Shown here one piece after another: positions 33,309 to 42,620 of a stretch of 64,000 nucleotides of DNA. The position numbers and the translations under genes are program-made. The DNA is from Thalassovita taeanensis (lineage in GTDB: Bacteria; Pseudomonadota; Alphaproteobacteria; Rhodobacterales; Rhodobacteraceae): the NCBI RefSeq assembly GCF_900110775.1, contig NZ_FOEP01000001.1:1-64000 (forward strand), given 5' to 3'. The notes beneath the pieces are model-generated. The model searched no databases, was not told the origin of the DNA, and saw only the letters and a list, made by a program, of their open reading frames with translations. Position 1 is the stretch's first letter, and the number at the start of each line of letters is the position of its first letter.

Positions 33309-34684
33309 GTGTCTTTGGTCAAAGCCTCGAGAATGCGGGCCCAGCTGCGGATGCCTTTGTGGAAGCTGGACAGGTCATACTTTTCATTCGGAGAGTGGAT
33401 TTGATCGTCATCCTTGCCGAACCCGATCAGCATCGCGTCGGTGCCGAGGATGTTCTTGAAGTAGCCCGCGATCGGGATCGAGCCGCCGCATCCGACATAG
33501 GCCGCCGCGTTGGGCCACTCGTCTGACAGCGCGCTGCGGGCAGCCTCGAACGCGGGGTCGTCGGTGGACATGACTGACGCGGGCGAGGCGCCATGGCTTT
33601 TGAACGCGACTTTGCAGTCCGGCGGCAGCATCGACTGCACATAGGCGCGGAAGCTTTCGCGGATGGCGTGGGGGTCTTGGGTGCCGACCAGCCGGAAGCT
33701 GATCTTGGCGCTGACTTGCGAGGGCAGCACCGTCTTGAACCCATCGCCGGTATAGCCGCCGGTGATGCCGTTCACTTCACAGGTGGGGCGCGACCAGATC
33801 ATCTCAAGCGGGGTGCGGTCCTGTTCGCCTGCGGGAGCGGACAAGCCGACCTGACCCAGAAAGCTGTCTGCGTCGAAGTTCAGGCCCTGCCATTGGGCCG
33901 CCACGTCGGCGGGCAGTTCGGGCACGCCATCGTAAAATCCTGGCACGGTCACGCGGCCAGTGTCGTCATGCAGGCCTGCGATGATTTTTGCCAGCACCCG
34001 CGCCGGGTTCATGGCGATGCCGCCGTACATGCCGGAGTGCAGGTCTTTGGACGGGCCGGTGATGGTCAGCTCTTCGCCCAGCAGCCCGCGCAGCATGGTC
34101 ACGATCGCCGGGGTGCTGTCGCCAAACAGCCCGGTGTCGCAGATCAGCGCGAGGTCGGATTTCAGCTCGTCGGCGTTGTCCTTCATGAAGGGCACCAGCG
34201 AGGGCGAGCCTGATTCTTCTTCGCCCTCGAAGAAGAAGGTCAGTCGACAGGGCAGGGTGCCGTGTACGGATTTCCACGCGCGGCAGGCCTCGACGAAGGT
34301 CATCAGCTGGCCTTTGTCATCCGAGGCTCCGCGCCCGCGGATCACTTTGTGGCCCGCCACGGTTTCGATTTTCGGGTCAAACGGGTCGCGGTCCCACAGG
34401 CCAAGTGGGTCTACCGGCTGCACATCATAGTGGCCATAGAACAGGATGTGCGGGCCGTCGCCTTCGACATGGCCTACCACCATCGGGTGGCCAGGGGTGC
34501 GGCGTTTTTCTGCTTCGATTCCGATGCTTTGCAGGTCTGCGACCAGCCAGTCAGCGGCGGTCTGGCAGTCGCCTTTGTATTTGGGGTCGGTCGAGATCGA
34601 CGGAATACGCAACAATTCCAGCAGCCTTTCGGTGGCGTCCGGCAGATCCTGATCAATACGGGTGAGAACGGTTTCGAGCGACAT
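33305..34684 (-). CDS. M20 family metallopeptidase (dipeptidase)
   Basis: The 459-residue zinc peptidase has the family motifs ILFYGHYDVQP (first metal histidine), IRGRGASDDKGQL (bridging aspartate) and FFFEGEEESGSPSL (catalytic glutamate pair), followed by a dimerisation domain. It is a carnosinase/CNDP-like cytosolic dipeptidase by similarity. The ATG at 34684 has AGGAG about 7 bases upstream; a start 18 bases earlier lacks one. Confidence 0.92.
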   Translation of the reverse strand: MSLETVLTRIDQDLPDATERLLELLRIPSISTDPKYKGDCQTAADWLVADLQSIGIEAEKRRTPGHPMVVGHVEGDGPHILFYGHYDVQPVDPLGLWDRDPFDPKIETVAGHKVIRGRGASDDKGQLMTFVEACRAWKSVHGTLPCRLTFFFEGEEESGSPSLVPFMKDNADELKSDLALICDTGLFGDSTPAIVTMLRGLLGEELTITGPSKDLHSGMYGGIAMNPARVLAKIIAGLHDDTGRVTVPGFYDGVPELPADVAAQWQGLNFDADSFLGQVGLSAPAGEQDRTPLEMIWSRPTCEVNGITGGYTGDGFKTVLPSQVSAKISFRLVGTQDPHAIRESFRAYVQSMLPPDCKVAFKSHGASPASVMSTDDPAFEAARSALSDEWPNAAAYVGCGGSIPIAGYFKNILGTDAMLIGFGKDDDQIHSPNEKYDLSSFHKGIRSWARILEALTKDT

Positions 34685-34749
34685 GTGTTTCTCCTGTGGC
34701 ACGGTTGGGCAGACCCTAGCACCGCGGCCGACACTGTCCAGTGCCAGGG

Positions 34750-34763
34750 TTGATGCAGGTCAA
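34750..34763. promoter_or_regulatory. FNR-type box TTGAT-N4-GTCAA upstream of hemA
   Basis: TTGATGCAGGTCAA matches the FNR/FnrL consensus TTGAT-N4-ATCAA at 9 of 10 positions. It lies 138 bp before the hemA start. hemA of Rhodobacter is known to be under FnrL oxygen control, so the match is in a meaningful place. Confidence 0.6.
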
Positions 34764-34901
34764 GGATTGGCGGAGCGGCAATTTGTAACCTGTTGTCGAA
34801 ACTGCGCGAAGAATATAGCACTGTAAATTCGGAATATGTTTGCAAGGACGGCCCGGAGCGGAACACGCGCCTGCACCGGGATAAGAAGAAGGAACGACCG
34901 C

Positions 34902-36125
34902 TTGGACTATACTGCCAAACTTGATCAGGCCCTTGGTAATCTTCACCAGGAGGGGCGTTATCGTACGTTCATCGATATCGAGAGACGCAACGGGAATTTC
35001 CCGCATGCGATTTGGCGTCAGGCGGACGGGACGGAAAAGGACATCACGGTCTGGTGTGGCAACGATTATCTGGGCATGGGGCAGCATCCGGTTGTTCTGG
35101 CGGCGATGCACGAGGCGATTGACGCCACGGGCGCGGGCTCGGGCGGGACGCGCAACATTTCCGGCACCACGGTGTATCACAAGCGGCTAGAGGCCGAGCT
35201 GGCCGATCTGCATGGCAAAGAGGCGGCGCTGCTGTTCACCAGCGCCTATATCGCCAATGACGCGACGCTGAGTACGCTGCCCAAGTTGTTTCCCGGGCTG
35301 ATCATCTATTCCGATGCGCTGAACCATGCGTCGATGATTGAAGGTGTGCGCCGCAATGGCGGGGCCAAGCGGGTGTTCCGCCATAACGATGTGGAACATC
35401 TGCGTGAGCTGCTGGCGGCGGATGATCCCGACGCCCCCAAGCTGATCGCGTTCGAGAGCATCTATTCGATGGATGGCGATTTTGGCCCGATCGAGGCGAT
35501 CTGCGATCTGGCGGATGAATTTGGCGCGCTGACCTATATCGACGAAGTGCATGCCGTGGGCATGTATGGGCCGCGTGGCGCCGGTGTGGCCGAGCGCGAC
35601 CGGCTGATGCACCGGTTGGACATCATCAACGGCACACTGGCCAAGGCGTATGGCGTGATGGGCGGCTATATCGCGGCGTCCGAAAAGATGTGCGATGCGA
35701 TCCGGTCCTATGCGCCGGGGTTTATTTTCACCACGTCGTTGCCGCCTGCGGTCGCAGCCGGCGCGGCGGCGAGTGTGCGGCATCTGAAAACCGATCAGGC
35801 GCTGCGTGATGCACATCAGGCGCAGGCGAAAATCCTGAAAATGCGTTTGAAAGGGCTGGGCCTGCCGATCATCGATTATGGCAGCCACATCGTGCCGGTC
35901 ATCGTGGGCGATCCGGTGCACACCAAGGCGCTGTCGGACATGATGCTGGATCAGCATGGAATCTATGTTCAGCCGATCAATTTTCCCACCGTGCCGCGCG
36001 GCACCGAGCGTCTGCGTTTTACCCCCTCGCCGGTACATGGTCCGAAAGAGATCGATGCGCTGGTGCATGCGATGGACGCACTGTGGTCGCAATGTGCGCT
36101 GAATCGCGCCGAAATGACCGCGTGA
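34902..36125 (+). CDS. hemA: 5-aminolevulinate synthase HemA
   Basis: The 407-residue PLP enzyme joins glycine and succinyl-CoA in the C4 route to haem and other tetrapyrroles. The sequence is close to Rhodobacter HemA throughout: [40 protein letters not shown], the [11 protein letters not shown] aspartate, and the PLP lysine in NGTLAKAYG (K248). Translation appears to start at TTG (34902), which gives exactly the Rhodobacter length and N terminus ([11 protein letters not shown]) and follows AAGAAGGAA at good spacing. No ATG or GTG fits. Confidence 0.96.
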   Translation: MDYTAKLDQALGNLHQEGRYRTFIDIERRNGNFPHAIWRQADGTEKDITVWCGNDYLGMGQHPVVLAAMHEAIDATGAGSGGTRNISGTTVYHKRLEAELADLHGKEAALLFTSAYIANDATLSTLPKLFPGLIIYSDALNHASMIEGVRRNGGAKRVFRHNDVEHLRELLAADDPDAPKLIAFESIYSMDGDFGPIEAICDLADEFGALTYIDEVHAVGMYGPRGAGVAERDRLMHRLDIINGTLAKAYGVMGGYIAASEKMCDAIRSYAPGFIFTTSLPPAVAAGAAASVRHLKTDQALRDAHQAQAKILKMRLKGLGLPIIDYGSHIVPVIVGDPVHTKALSDMMLDQHGIYVQPINFPTVPRGTERLRFTPSPVHGPKEIDALVHAMDALWSQCALNRAEMTA

Positions 36126-36231
36126 TCTGCCTTAAGGTGTAAAATGCCTTGCGGTGTGCTAGCTTGCGTTCAACAAAGGACGCGTCTCGAATCGAGCAGG
36201 TTTCGTAGACGACGGAGTGCAGGATGGGGCA

Positions 36232-37443
36232 GTGGGGATGATCAGGCGCAAGGCATCGCGTGTTTCTGACGACGTAACCGTCGAACCCAAGGGGTTTGAC
36301 GATTTCGAGATGCGCTTGGGCGATACGATGCGCGGAGAGCGCGCAACGCTGGGCAAATCGCTGCTGGATGTGCAACGCGAATTGCGGATCAAAGCCTCTT
36401 ATATTGCCGCCATCGAGAATTCCGATCCGTCAGTGTTTGACACGCCGGGCTTCATCGCGGGCTATGTGCGGTCGTATGCGCGATATCTGGGCATGGACCC
36501 AGAGCAGGCGTTTACCACCTTCTGCGCTGAAAGCGGCTTTACCACGGCGCATGGCATGTCTGCTGCGGCCTCGTCGGTCAAGAAAGCCCCAATTCCGGTG
36601 ATGTTGAAGGAACGTGATCCCTTCTCGGCGCCGACCACCCCCTTTGCTCCTGGGCGCGACGCGTTCTTCTCGCGGATCGAGCCGGGCGCGATTGGTTCCT
36701 CGCTGGTGCTGCTGGCGTTGATCGGGGCGATTGGCTTTGGCGGCTGGACCGTGCTGAACGAAGTGCAGCGCGTGCAGTTTGCACCGGTGGAAAATGCGCC
36801 CGACGTTCTGGCCGATCTGGACCCGCTGGGCCCGAAGGCGCGCCAGACCGGGGCCGAGACCCAAAGCGCCATGGCGTCTGGGGTGTTCGCGCCGCCGTCG
36901 GATGCGCTGGACCGGATTTACCGCCCTCAGGCGTTGGAAGTGCCGGTTCTGACCGCGCGCGATGCGCCGATCTCGACGTTGGACCCGACGACGGTGGGCA
37001 GCTTTGTGTCTGATATGTCCGAGCGGGTTCTGGCCTCGGCCACGCCGTCGCCCGAAACGACCAACGTGCCGCAGGTGGTCGAAACCCCGGCGCCGGGGGT
37101 CGAAATGGTCGCGGTGCGTCCGGCTTGGGTGCGGGTGCGGTCCGCTGACGGCACAGTGATCTTTGAGGGTATCATGGAGGCGGGCGACCGCTGGACCGTG
37201 CCGCAGACCGAAGAGCCTGCGACCCTGCGGGTGGGCGAATCCGGTGCGATCTATTTTGCGATGAACGGCCAGCACTATGGCCCGGCGGGGCAGCGCGGTA
37301 CTGTGACCTCTAATCTGGCGCTGTCGGTCGAGCATCTGAGCGGGGCCTATGCGGTGGCCAATCTTGAGCGCGATACCGATCTGGCGCGCACCGTGGCCCA
37401 GTACGTGGCCGAAGCCAATACTGGCGTCCCCGCGCAAGAGTGA
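36232..37443 (+). CDS. RodZ-like helix-turn-helix membrane protein (DUF4115)
   Basis: The protein of about 403 residues has an N-terminal Xre-type helix-turn-helix (LGDTMRGERATLGKSLLDVQRELRIKASYI, about residues 25-95), one transmembrane segment (SLVLLALIGAIGFGGWTVL), a long low-complexity periplasmic stretch and a C-terminal DUF4115 domain (WVRVRSADGTVIFEGIMEAGDRW). This is the RodZ architecture, linked to MreB and cell shape in other bacteria. The start is uncertain: GTG at 36232 has AGGA 7 bases upstream, while GTG 36217 and ATG 36238 are alternatives. Confidence 0.85.
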   Translation: MGMIRRKASRVSDDVTVEPKGFDDFEMRLGDTMRGERATLGKSLLDVQRELRIKASYIAAIENSDPSVFDTPGFIAGYVRSYARYLGMDPEQAFTTFCAESGFTTAHGMSAAASSVKKAPIPVMLKERDPFSAPTTPFAPGRDAFFSRIEPGAIGSSLVLLALIGAIGFGGWTVLNEVQRVQFAPVENAPDVLADLDPLGPKARQTGAETQSAMASGVFAPPSDALDRIYRPQALEVPVLTARDAPISTLDPTTVGSFVSDMSERVLASATPSPETTNVPQVVETPAPGVEMVAVRPAWVRVRSADGTVIFEGIMEAGDRWTVPQTEEPATLRVGESGAIYFAMNGQHYGPAGQRGTVTSNLALSVEHLSGAYAVANLERDTDLARTVAQYVAEANTGVPAQE

Positions 37444-37526
37444 TCGATCCCAGGCCCGTGCAGCGATTGCAGCCGGGGCCAAGGCGGACTATCTAACAGG
37501 TAGATTGAACAAACAGGGAGCGGCCC

Positions 37527-38651
37527 ATGTCGCTGAACCATGTCCGCCCGTGGCGTAACATCTATCGCCGCACCAGCCGTAAAATCCATGTTGGCAATGT
37601 GCCGGTAGGGGGCGACGCGCCGATCACCGTGCAGACGATGACCAACACGCTGACCACGGACGTGAAGGCGACCGTGGCGCAGGTGCAGGCGGCGGCTGAT
37701 GCTGGGGCGGATATCGTGCGGGTGTCGGTGCCAGACGAGGCCAGTTCGAAAGCGCTGAAAGAGATTGTGCGCGAAAGCCCGGTGCCGATCGTGGCCGACA
37801 TTCATTTCCATTATCGTCGCGGGATCGAGGCGGCAGAGGCCGGGGCCGCGTGTCTGCGGATCAATCCGGGCAATATTGGCGACGAGCGGCGGGTGAAAGA
37901 GGTTATTCAGGCGGCGCGCGATCACAATTGTTCGATCCGCATCGGGGTGAATGCCGGGTCTTTGGAAAAGCATCTGCTGGAGAAATACGGCGAGCCGTGC
38001 CCGGATGCGATGGTGGAAAGCGGGATGGAGCATATCCGCATTCTGCAGGACAACGATTTCCACGAGTTCAAGATTTCGGTCAAAGCCAGCGATGTGTTCA
38101 TGGCGGCGGCGGCCTATCAAAAGTTGGCCGAGGCCACCGATGCGCCGATCCATCTGGGGATCACCGAGGCCGGTGGGCTGATGTCGGGCACGATCAAATC
38201 GGCAATCGGGATGGGCAATCTGCTGTGGATGGGTATTGGCGACACGATCCGGGTGTCCTTGTCGGCCGATCCGGTCGAAGAGGTCAAAGTTGGCTATGAC
38301 ATTCTGAAATCGCTTGGGCTGCGGCATCGGGGCGTGAATATTATTTCCTGCCCCAGTTGCGCGCGTCAGGGGTTTGACGTGATCAAGACTGTCGAGGCGC
38401 TGGAAAAGCGGTTGGAGCATATCAAGACGCCAATGAGCCTGAGCATCATCGGCTGCGTGGTCAACGGCCCGGGCGAGGCGCTGATGACCGATGTCGGGTT
38501 CACCGGCGGCGGCGCGGGGTCTGGCATGGTGTATCTGGCGGGCAAGCAAAGCCACAAGATGGGCAATGAGCGGATGATCGAGCACATCGTCGAGCAGGTT
38601 GAGGCGCGCGCGGCGCAGCTTGAGGCCGAGGAAGTGGCTGAAATGCCGTAA
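37527..38651 (+). CDS. ispG: 4-hydroxy-3-methylbut-2-en-1-yl diphosphate synthase IspG
   Basis: The 374-residue [4Fe-4S] enzyme of the non-mevalonate isoprenoid pathway shows [24 protein letters not shown] at the start, LRINPGNIG, and the cluster-binding region [13 protein letters not shown] ... [12 protein letters not shown]. The length is normal. It lies 83 bp after the RodZ-like gene in the same direction and they may share a transcript, an arrangement common in Rhodobacterales. Confidence 0.97.
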   Translation: MSLNHVRPWRNIYRRTSRKIHVGNVPVGGDAPITVQTMTNTLTTDVKATVAQVQAAADAGADIVRVSVPDEASSKALKEIVRESPVPIVADIHFHYRRGIEAAEAGAACLRINPGNIGDERRVKEVIQAARDHNCSIRIGVNAGSLEKHLLEKYGEPCPDAMVESGMEHIRILQDNDFHEFKISVKASDVFMAAAAYQKLAEATDAPIHLGITEAGGLMSGTIKSAIGMGNLLWMGIGDTIRVSLSADPVEEVKVGYDILKSLGLRHRGVNIISCPSCARQGFDVIKTVEALEKRLEHIKTPMSLSIIGCVVNGPGEALMTDVGFTGGGAGSGMVYLAGKQSHKMGNERMIEHIVEQVEARAAQLEAEEVAEMP

Positions 38652-38655
38652 AGCC

Positions 38656-39189
38656 TTAGGGCTTGGCGGCTTTGTCGATGTATTTCTGCAAGACGATCGG
38701 CGGCATGTGTCCGCGGATCATCATGGTTTCAAACACATAAGACGGGGCTGTATCCAGCTCTAGCCGGGCGGCAAGTGCCGCGTCGGGGCCGGACATGTCG
38801 AACATTGCCACCCGGATCGGGGATGTTTCTGCCAGCGCGCGCAGGTCGGCCTCGGCCTGTGCGCAGGCGGGGCAGTTGGCGCGGGTGAAAAATGCGATGG
38901 CAACAGGATTTTTGGACAGGCCGAATGCCGTATGGCCGGGGGCGAAAAGTTGCGCCGCCTCGGCGCGGATGCGGGCCAGATCGGCGTTGATCTCGTCTTC
39001 ATAGAAGGCTGGCGGCGGCGGGGCCAAGGCGGGCTGCACCAGTTCAGGATTGGCCAGAACGGTCGCGCGGATTTCTGCGCCCAGTGCGGCGCGCTCGGGC
39101 GGGGTCAGCAAGGTCAGATCGGTCTCGGCCACAGCCGCCGCCCCGATCAGGGCGGCGCAGCAGGTGATCGCCGCGCGGCGGGCGCGCAT
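38656..39189 (-). CDS. Thioredoxin-fold periplasmic protein with CPAC motif
   Basis: The 177-residue protein has a signal peptide (MRARRAAITCCAALIGAAAVA) and a thioredoxin-like domain whose FFTRANCPACAQAEADL gives a CPAC active site. The following APSYVFETMMIRGHMPP is a cis-Pro-like loop. It is the third gene behind a protease and a DsbA-family gene (6-base gap). It is shorter and more divergent than DsbA, and may be its partner or a reductant/isomerase. Confidence 0.75.
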   Translation of the reverse strand: MRARRAAITCCAALIGAAAVAETDLTLLTPPERAALGAEIRATVLANPELVQPALAPPPPAFYEDEINADLARIRAEAAQLFAPGHTAFGLSKNPVAIAFFTRANCPACAQAEADLRALAETSPIRVAMFDMSGPDAALAARLELDTAPSYVFETMMIRGHMPPIVLQKYIDKAAKP

Positions 39190-39195
39190 GCCGGG

Positions 39196-39948
39196 TTAGT
39201 TGGCCGCGCGGGTGGCGGCAACAAGTTGCTGCATGCTGGCCAGCGGGACATAGCCGCGCAGCATTTGACCATCGAGGATGAAGGTCGGCGTGCCGGAAAT
39301 CTGCATCCGCCCGGCCAGCGCGTGGTTGGCGGCGATTTCCTGCTCCACTTCGGCGCTGTTCATCCTGGCAAGGATTGCGGTGCCATCCAGCCCCAGTTTG
39401 TCAGCCAGACGCGACAGGGATTTCGGCGTGACATTGCCCTTGAAGGTGATCAGCGCGTCATGCGCGGTTTTATAGGCGTCGGCACCGGCAACAAGACGGG
39501 TGGCAATGGCAAAGCGCGACGATAGCGTGGATTCATCGCCCAAGATTGGGAACTCTTTGAGGATAAAGCGGATATTGCCATCTGACGAGACCAGTTCGCT
39601 GATCTCGGCGTGGGCTTTGCGGCAATAGCCACAGCGGTAGTCGGTGAACTCGACCAGCGTGACATCGCCGTCGGGGTTGCCGCCAACCCAGGAATAGCCG
39701 TCATTGAACAGCGCGTCGGCGTTGGTCTTGACCATATCCTCATCGCTTTGGGCTTGCTGGTTGGCCTGACGTTCTTCGAGGACCTGAACCGCTTCCATGA
39801 TCACTTCGGGGTTTTCCAGAAGATAGGCGCGGATTTCGCTGTGCAGGGTGGTGCGTTCTGACGCGGACATGGCGGTCAGATCAAAGGCCTGTGCCGGGGC
39901 TGCGATCGCAAATGCTGCAAATGCGGCGGCAGAGAGTACATGTTTCAT
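39196..39948 (-). CDS. DsbA-family thiol:disulfide interchange protein
   Basis: The 250-residue periplasmic protein has a signal peptide ending APAQA. An N-terminal helical dimerisation-type region (LLENPEVIMEAVQVLEERQ) is followed by a thioredoxin fold with VEFTDYRCGYCRKAH (CGYC) and the cis-Pro loop SGTPTFILDGQMLRGYVP. This layout fits the Com1/ScsC subgroup. It lies 3 bases after the M48 protease gene. Confidence 0.9.
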   Translation of the reverse strand: MKHVLSAAAFAAFAIAAPAQAFDLTAMSASERTTLHSEIRAYLLENPEVIMEAVQVLEERQANQQAQSDEDMVKTNADALFNDGYSWVGGNPDGDVTLVEFTDYRCGYCRKAHAEISELVSSDGNIRFILKEFPILGDESTLSSRFAIATRLVAGADAYKTAHDALITFKGNVTPKSLSRLADKLGLDGTAILARMNSAEVEQEIAANHALAGRMQISGTPTFILDGQMLRGYVPLASMQQLVAATRAAN

Positions 39949-39951
39949 TGG

Positions 39952-41292
39952 TTACTTCCTTTTCCTGGCTTGGGCCTCGGCGGCAGAGATCACATCCTGC
40001 GCGCGAAGCCAAGAGGCAGAGCCGCGCGGCAAAAGCCCCTCGGCGCGTTTGGCGTGAATGAGCGCGTCATCAAAGCGCCCCGAAAGGGCGTAACGCTCGG
40101 CGGTGAGAACTGAGGCCATGCCGGGTTGGCCGGTCGTGGCATAGGCGGTGGCCAGATCGCGCAGCACGCGGGCATCCGAAAAATCGCGCGCGCGGGATTT
40201 CTCGAGCACGGTGAGGGCGGCCTTGGGATTGCCCGCCGCCAGCAGGGCACGGCCCTGACCGCCAAGGATCTGCGCGTTGCGCGGGGCCAGCGAGGCGGCC
40301 TTGCCATAGGCCGCGACAGCCGCCTGCGCCTTGCGGTTTTCCAGCAGGATCTGGCCGCGCAGGTCGTGCACGAAGGGGTCATTGGGGCGGGCGGCGACAA
40401 GTTTGTCGATCGCGGCAAGGGCCTTTTTGGAGTCAGGCTGACGGTGATAGGCGATGGCCTGACGCATCAGGGCGATATCGGGCGTGGCGCTGCTTGCGGC
40501 GCGTCGCAGGGTCCAACTGGGCGCGCGCAGGAAGGCGGACAGCTTGCCCTGAGCGCGGGCGAACCAATAGGCCACTGAAGGATCGGGGCGCGGCGCGCGG
40601 GTGTTGGCGGCCACCAGCGCGTCGATCGCGCGCAGCCGGTCGCGTGACATCGGGTGGGTGCGCGCATAAGGGTCCTGTCGCCCCTCGGCCAGAAGCTCCT
40701 GACCGCGGAAGATATCCAGCACCTCGGTGAAGGCGTGCGGATCGGCCCCGGCGCTGATCATATAGCGCAGGCCGGAACTGTCGGCGGCGCTTTCCTCGGC
40801 CCGCGTGTGAGACATGAAGACCCGGTTGGCCGAACTGGCCAAACCAAGGCTGAGGCCACCTGCCGCACGCGCATCAGCACCAGAGGACACGGCGGCCACG
40901 GCCAGCGCCATGCCCAGCCCTGAGATGGTATTGGCCACTTGCGCATTCTGGATCCGGCGCGAGATATGGCCATTGGCGATATGCGCGGCCTCGTGCGCGA
41001 TGACCGATTGCAGCATGTCAGCCGAGGTCATGCGCAGCAAAAGCCCGGAATGGATGAAGATATGGCGCTGATCCAGCACGAAGGCGTTGAGTGTATCGTC
41101 ACGGATCACCAGCACTTGAATGTTGTTGGCGGGCAGGCCTGCGGCGGTCAGCACCGGTCGGGCCAGTTCGCCAAGCGCGTGTTCGATGTCGGGATCGCGC
41201 AGCAACGTGACCGCACGGGCGGGCAGGGCGGTGGCCAGTTGCACCGCCAGCAGGACGGTCAGCAGGCAGGCAGATCGGACAAGAGTGCGCAT
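39952..41292 (-). CDS. Periplasmic M48 metalloprotease with TPR repeats (BepA-like)
   Basis: The 446-residue protein has a signal peptide (MRTLVRSACLLTVLLAVQLATALPARA), an M48 zinc protease domain (SVIAHEAAHIANGH; third ligand in RAEESAADSSG) and C-terminal tetratricopeptide-like repeats (about 300-440). BepA-type proteases act on outer-membrane protein assembly. Its operon with two periplasmic thiol proteins points to envelope protein quality control. The ATG at 41292 begins the signal peptide. Confidence 0.92.
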   Translation of the reverse strand: MRTLVRSACLLTVLLAVQLATALPARAVTLLRDPDIEHALGELARPVLTAAGLPANNIQVLVIRDDTLNAFVLDQRHIFIHSGLLLRMTSADMLQSVIAHEAAHIANGHISRRIQNAQVANTISGLGMALAVAAVSSGADARAAGGLSLGLASSANRVFMSHTRAEESAADSSGLRYMISAGADPHAFTEVLDIFRGQELLAEGRQDPYARTHPMSRDRLRAIDALVAANTRAPRPDPSVAYWFARAQGKLSAFLRAPSWTLRRAASSATPDIALMRQAIAYHRQPDSKKALAAIDKLVAARPNDPFVHDLRGQILLENRKAQAAVAAYGKAASLAPRNAQILGGQGRALLAAGNPKAALTVLEKSRARDFSDARVLRDLATAYATTGQPGMASVLTAERYALSGRFDDALIHAKRAEGLLPRGSASWLRAQDVISAAEAQARKRK

Positions 41293-41355
41293 TGACGGCG
41301 TGCCTGTTTCCCTGTGAATTGGCCCCTTACATGACACCACCATAGGAAAGAAGCG

Positions 41356-42504
41356 ATGCGGAACTCAAGGCGCGGTGAGGTTGATCCCTTTATTGTGATG
41401 GATGTGATGGAGGCCGCGCGCGCGGCAGAGGATGCGGGGCGGCATATTATCCATATGGAAGTGGGCCAGCCCGGCACACCGGCCCCCGAAGGCGCGCGGA
41501 CGGCGCTGACCCGTGCGATGCAGGACGACGCGATGGGATATACCGTGGCGTTGGGGCTGCCAGCGCTGCGCCGCCGAATCGCGCAGCTGTATGGCGAGTG
41601 GTACAATGTCGATCTGGATCCGGGCCGGGTGGTGGTCACGCCGGGATCGTCAGGCGCGTTCCTGCTGGCCTTTACCGCGCTGTTCGAGGCTGGTGACAAG
41701 GTCGGGATCGGCGAGCCTGGATATCCGTCGTATCGGCAGATCCTGAAGGCTTTGGATCTGGTGCCAGTTGGTTTGTCGGCCAGTGCAGACAACCGTTTGC
41801 AGCCGGTGCCTGCGGATTTCGCGGGCATGGATCTGGCGGGTTTGATGGTCGCCTCGCCCGCCAATCCGTCGGGGACGATGCTGGACCGAGGGGCGATGCA
41901 GGCGCTGGTCGGGGCCTGCGCCGAGACGGATACGGCGTTCATCAGCGACGAAATCTATCACGGGATCGAATACGAGGCCAAGGCGGTCAGCGCGCTGGAG
42001 GTGACGGATGAGTGCTATGTGATCAACTCGTTTTCCAAGTACTTCAGCATGACCGGCTGGCGGATCGGTTGGATGGTGGTGCCCGAAGATCATGTGCGCA
42101 TCATCGAGCGGCTGGCGCAGAACATGTTTATTTGTCCCAGCCATGCCAGCCAGATCGCCGCGTTGGCGGCGATGGAGTGCAGTGCCGAGCTGGAGGCGAA
42201 TATGGTGGTGTACCGCGAGAACCGGCGGTTGATGCTGGAGGGGTTGCCGAAGGCCGGGTTTGACCGGATCGCGCCGCCGGATGGGGCGTTTTACGTCTAT
42301 GCCGATATCAGCCATCTGACGACGGACAGTCGGGGCTTCGCCGCCGAGATCCTTGAGCAAGCGGGCGTGGCGGTCACGCCGGGGTTGGATTTCGATCCGG
42401 TGCGGGGGGCGGGAACGCTGCGGTTTTCTTATGCGCGGGCGACGGCGGATATCGTTGAGGGGCTGGAGCGGCTGGGGCGATTCATGCGCGAACGTGGCGC
42501 CTGA
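41356..42504 (+). CDS. Class I/II pyridoxal phosphate aminotransferase
   Basis: The 382-residue fold type I aminotransferase has MEVGQPGTPAPEGART, VTPGSSGAFLLAF, ASPANPSGTML, ISDEIYHGIEYE, and the PLP lysine region NSFSKYFSMTGWRIGWM, with the carboxylate-binding arginine in LRFSYARA. The substrate cannot be told from sequence; it belongs with aspartate/aromatic-type transaminases. It diverges from the M48 gene. Confidence 0.92.
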   Translation: MRNSRRGEVDPFIVMDVMEAARAAEDAGRHIIHMEVGQPGTPAPEGARTALTRAMQDDAMGYTVALGLPALRRRIAQLYGEWYNVDLDPGRVVVTPGSSGAFLLAFTALFEAGDKVGIGEPGYPSYRQILKALDLVPVGLSASADNRLQPVPADFAGMDLAGLMVASPANPSGTMLDRGAMQALVGACAETDTAFISDEIYHGIEYEAKAVSALEVTDECYVINSFSKYFSMTGWRIGWMVVPEDHVRIIERLAQNMFICPSHASQIAALAAMECSAELEANMVVYRENRRLMLEGLPKAGFDRIAPPDGAFYVYADISHLTTDSRGFAAEILEQAGVAVTPGLDFDPVRGAGTLRFSYARATADIVEGLERLGRFMRERGA

Positions 42505-42620
42505 GGCAGGCGGTGCGGTGAGTATTTGGATCAGAAAGAAGCGGGTTGCGGTTCAAACCGGGGGCTGGGCGAATCCGGCCTGCTGGTTTAGGGTTGGGTG
42601 AACCAGCCGGAACAGGGCGG

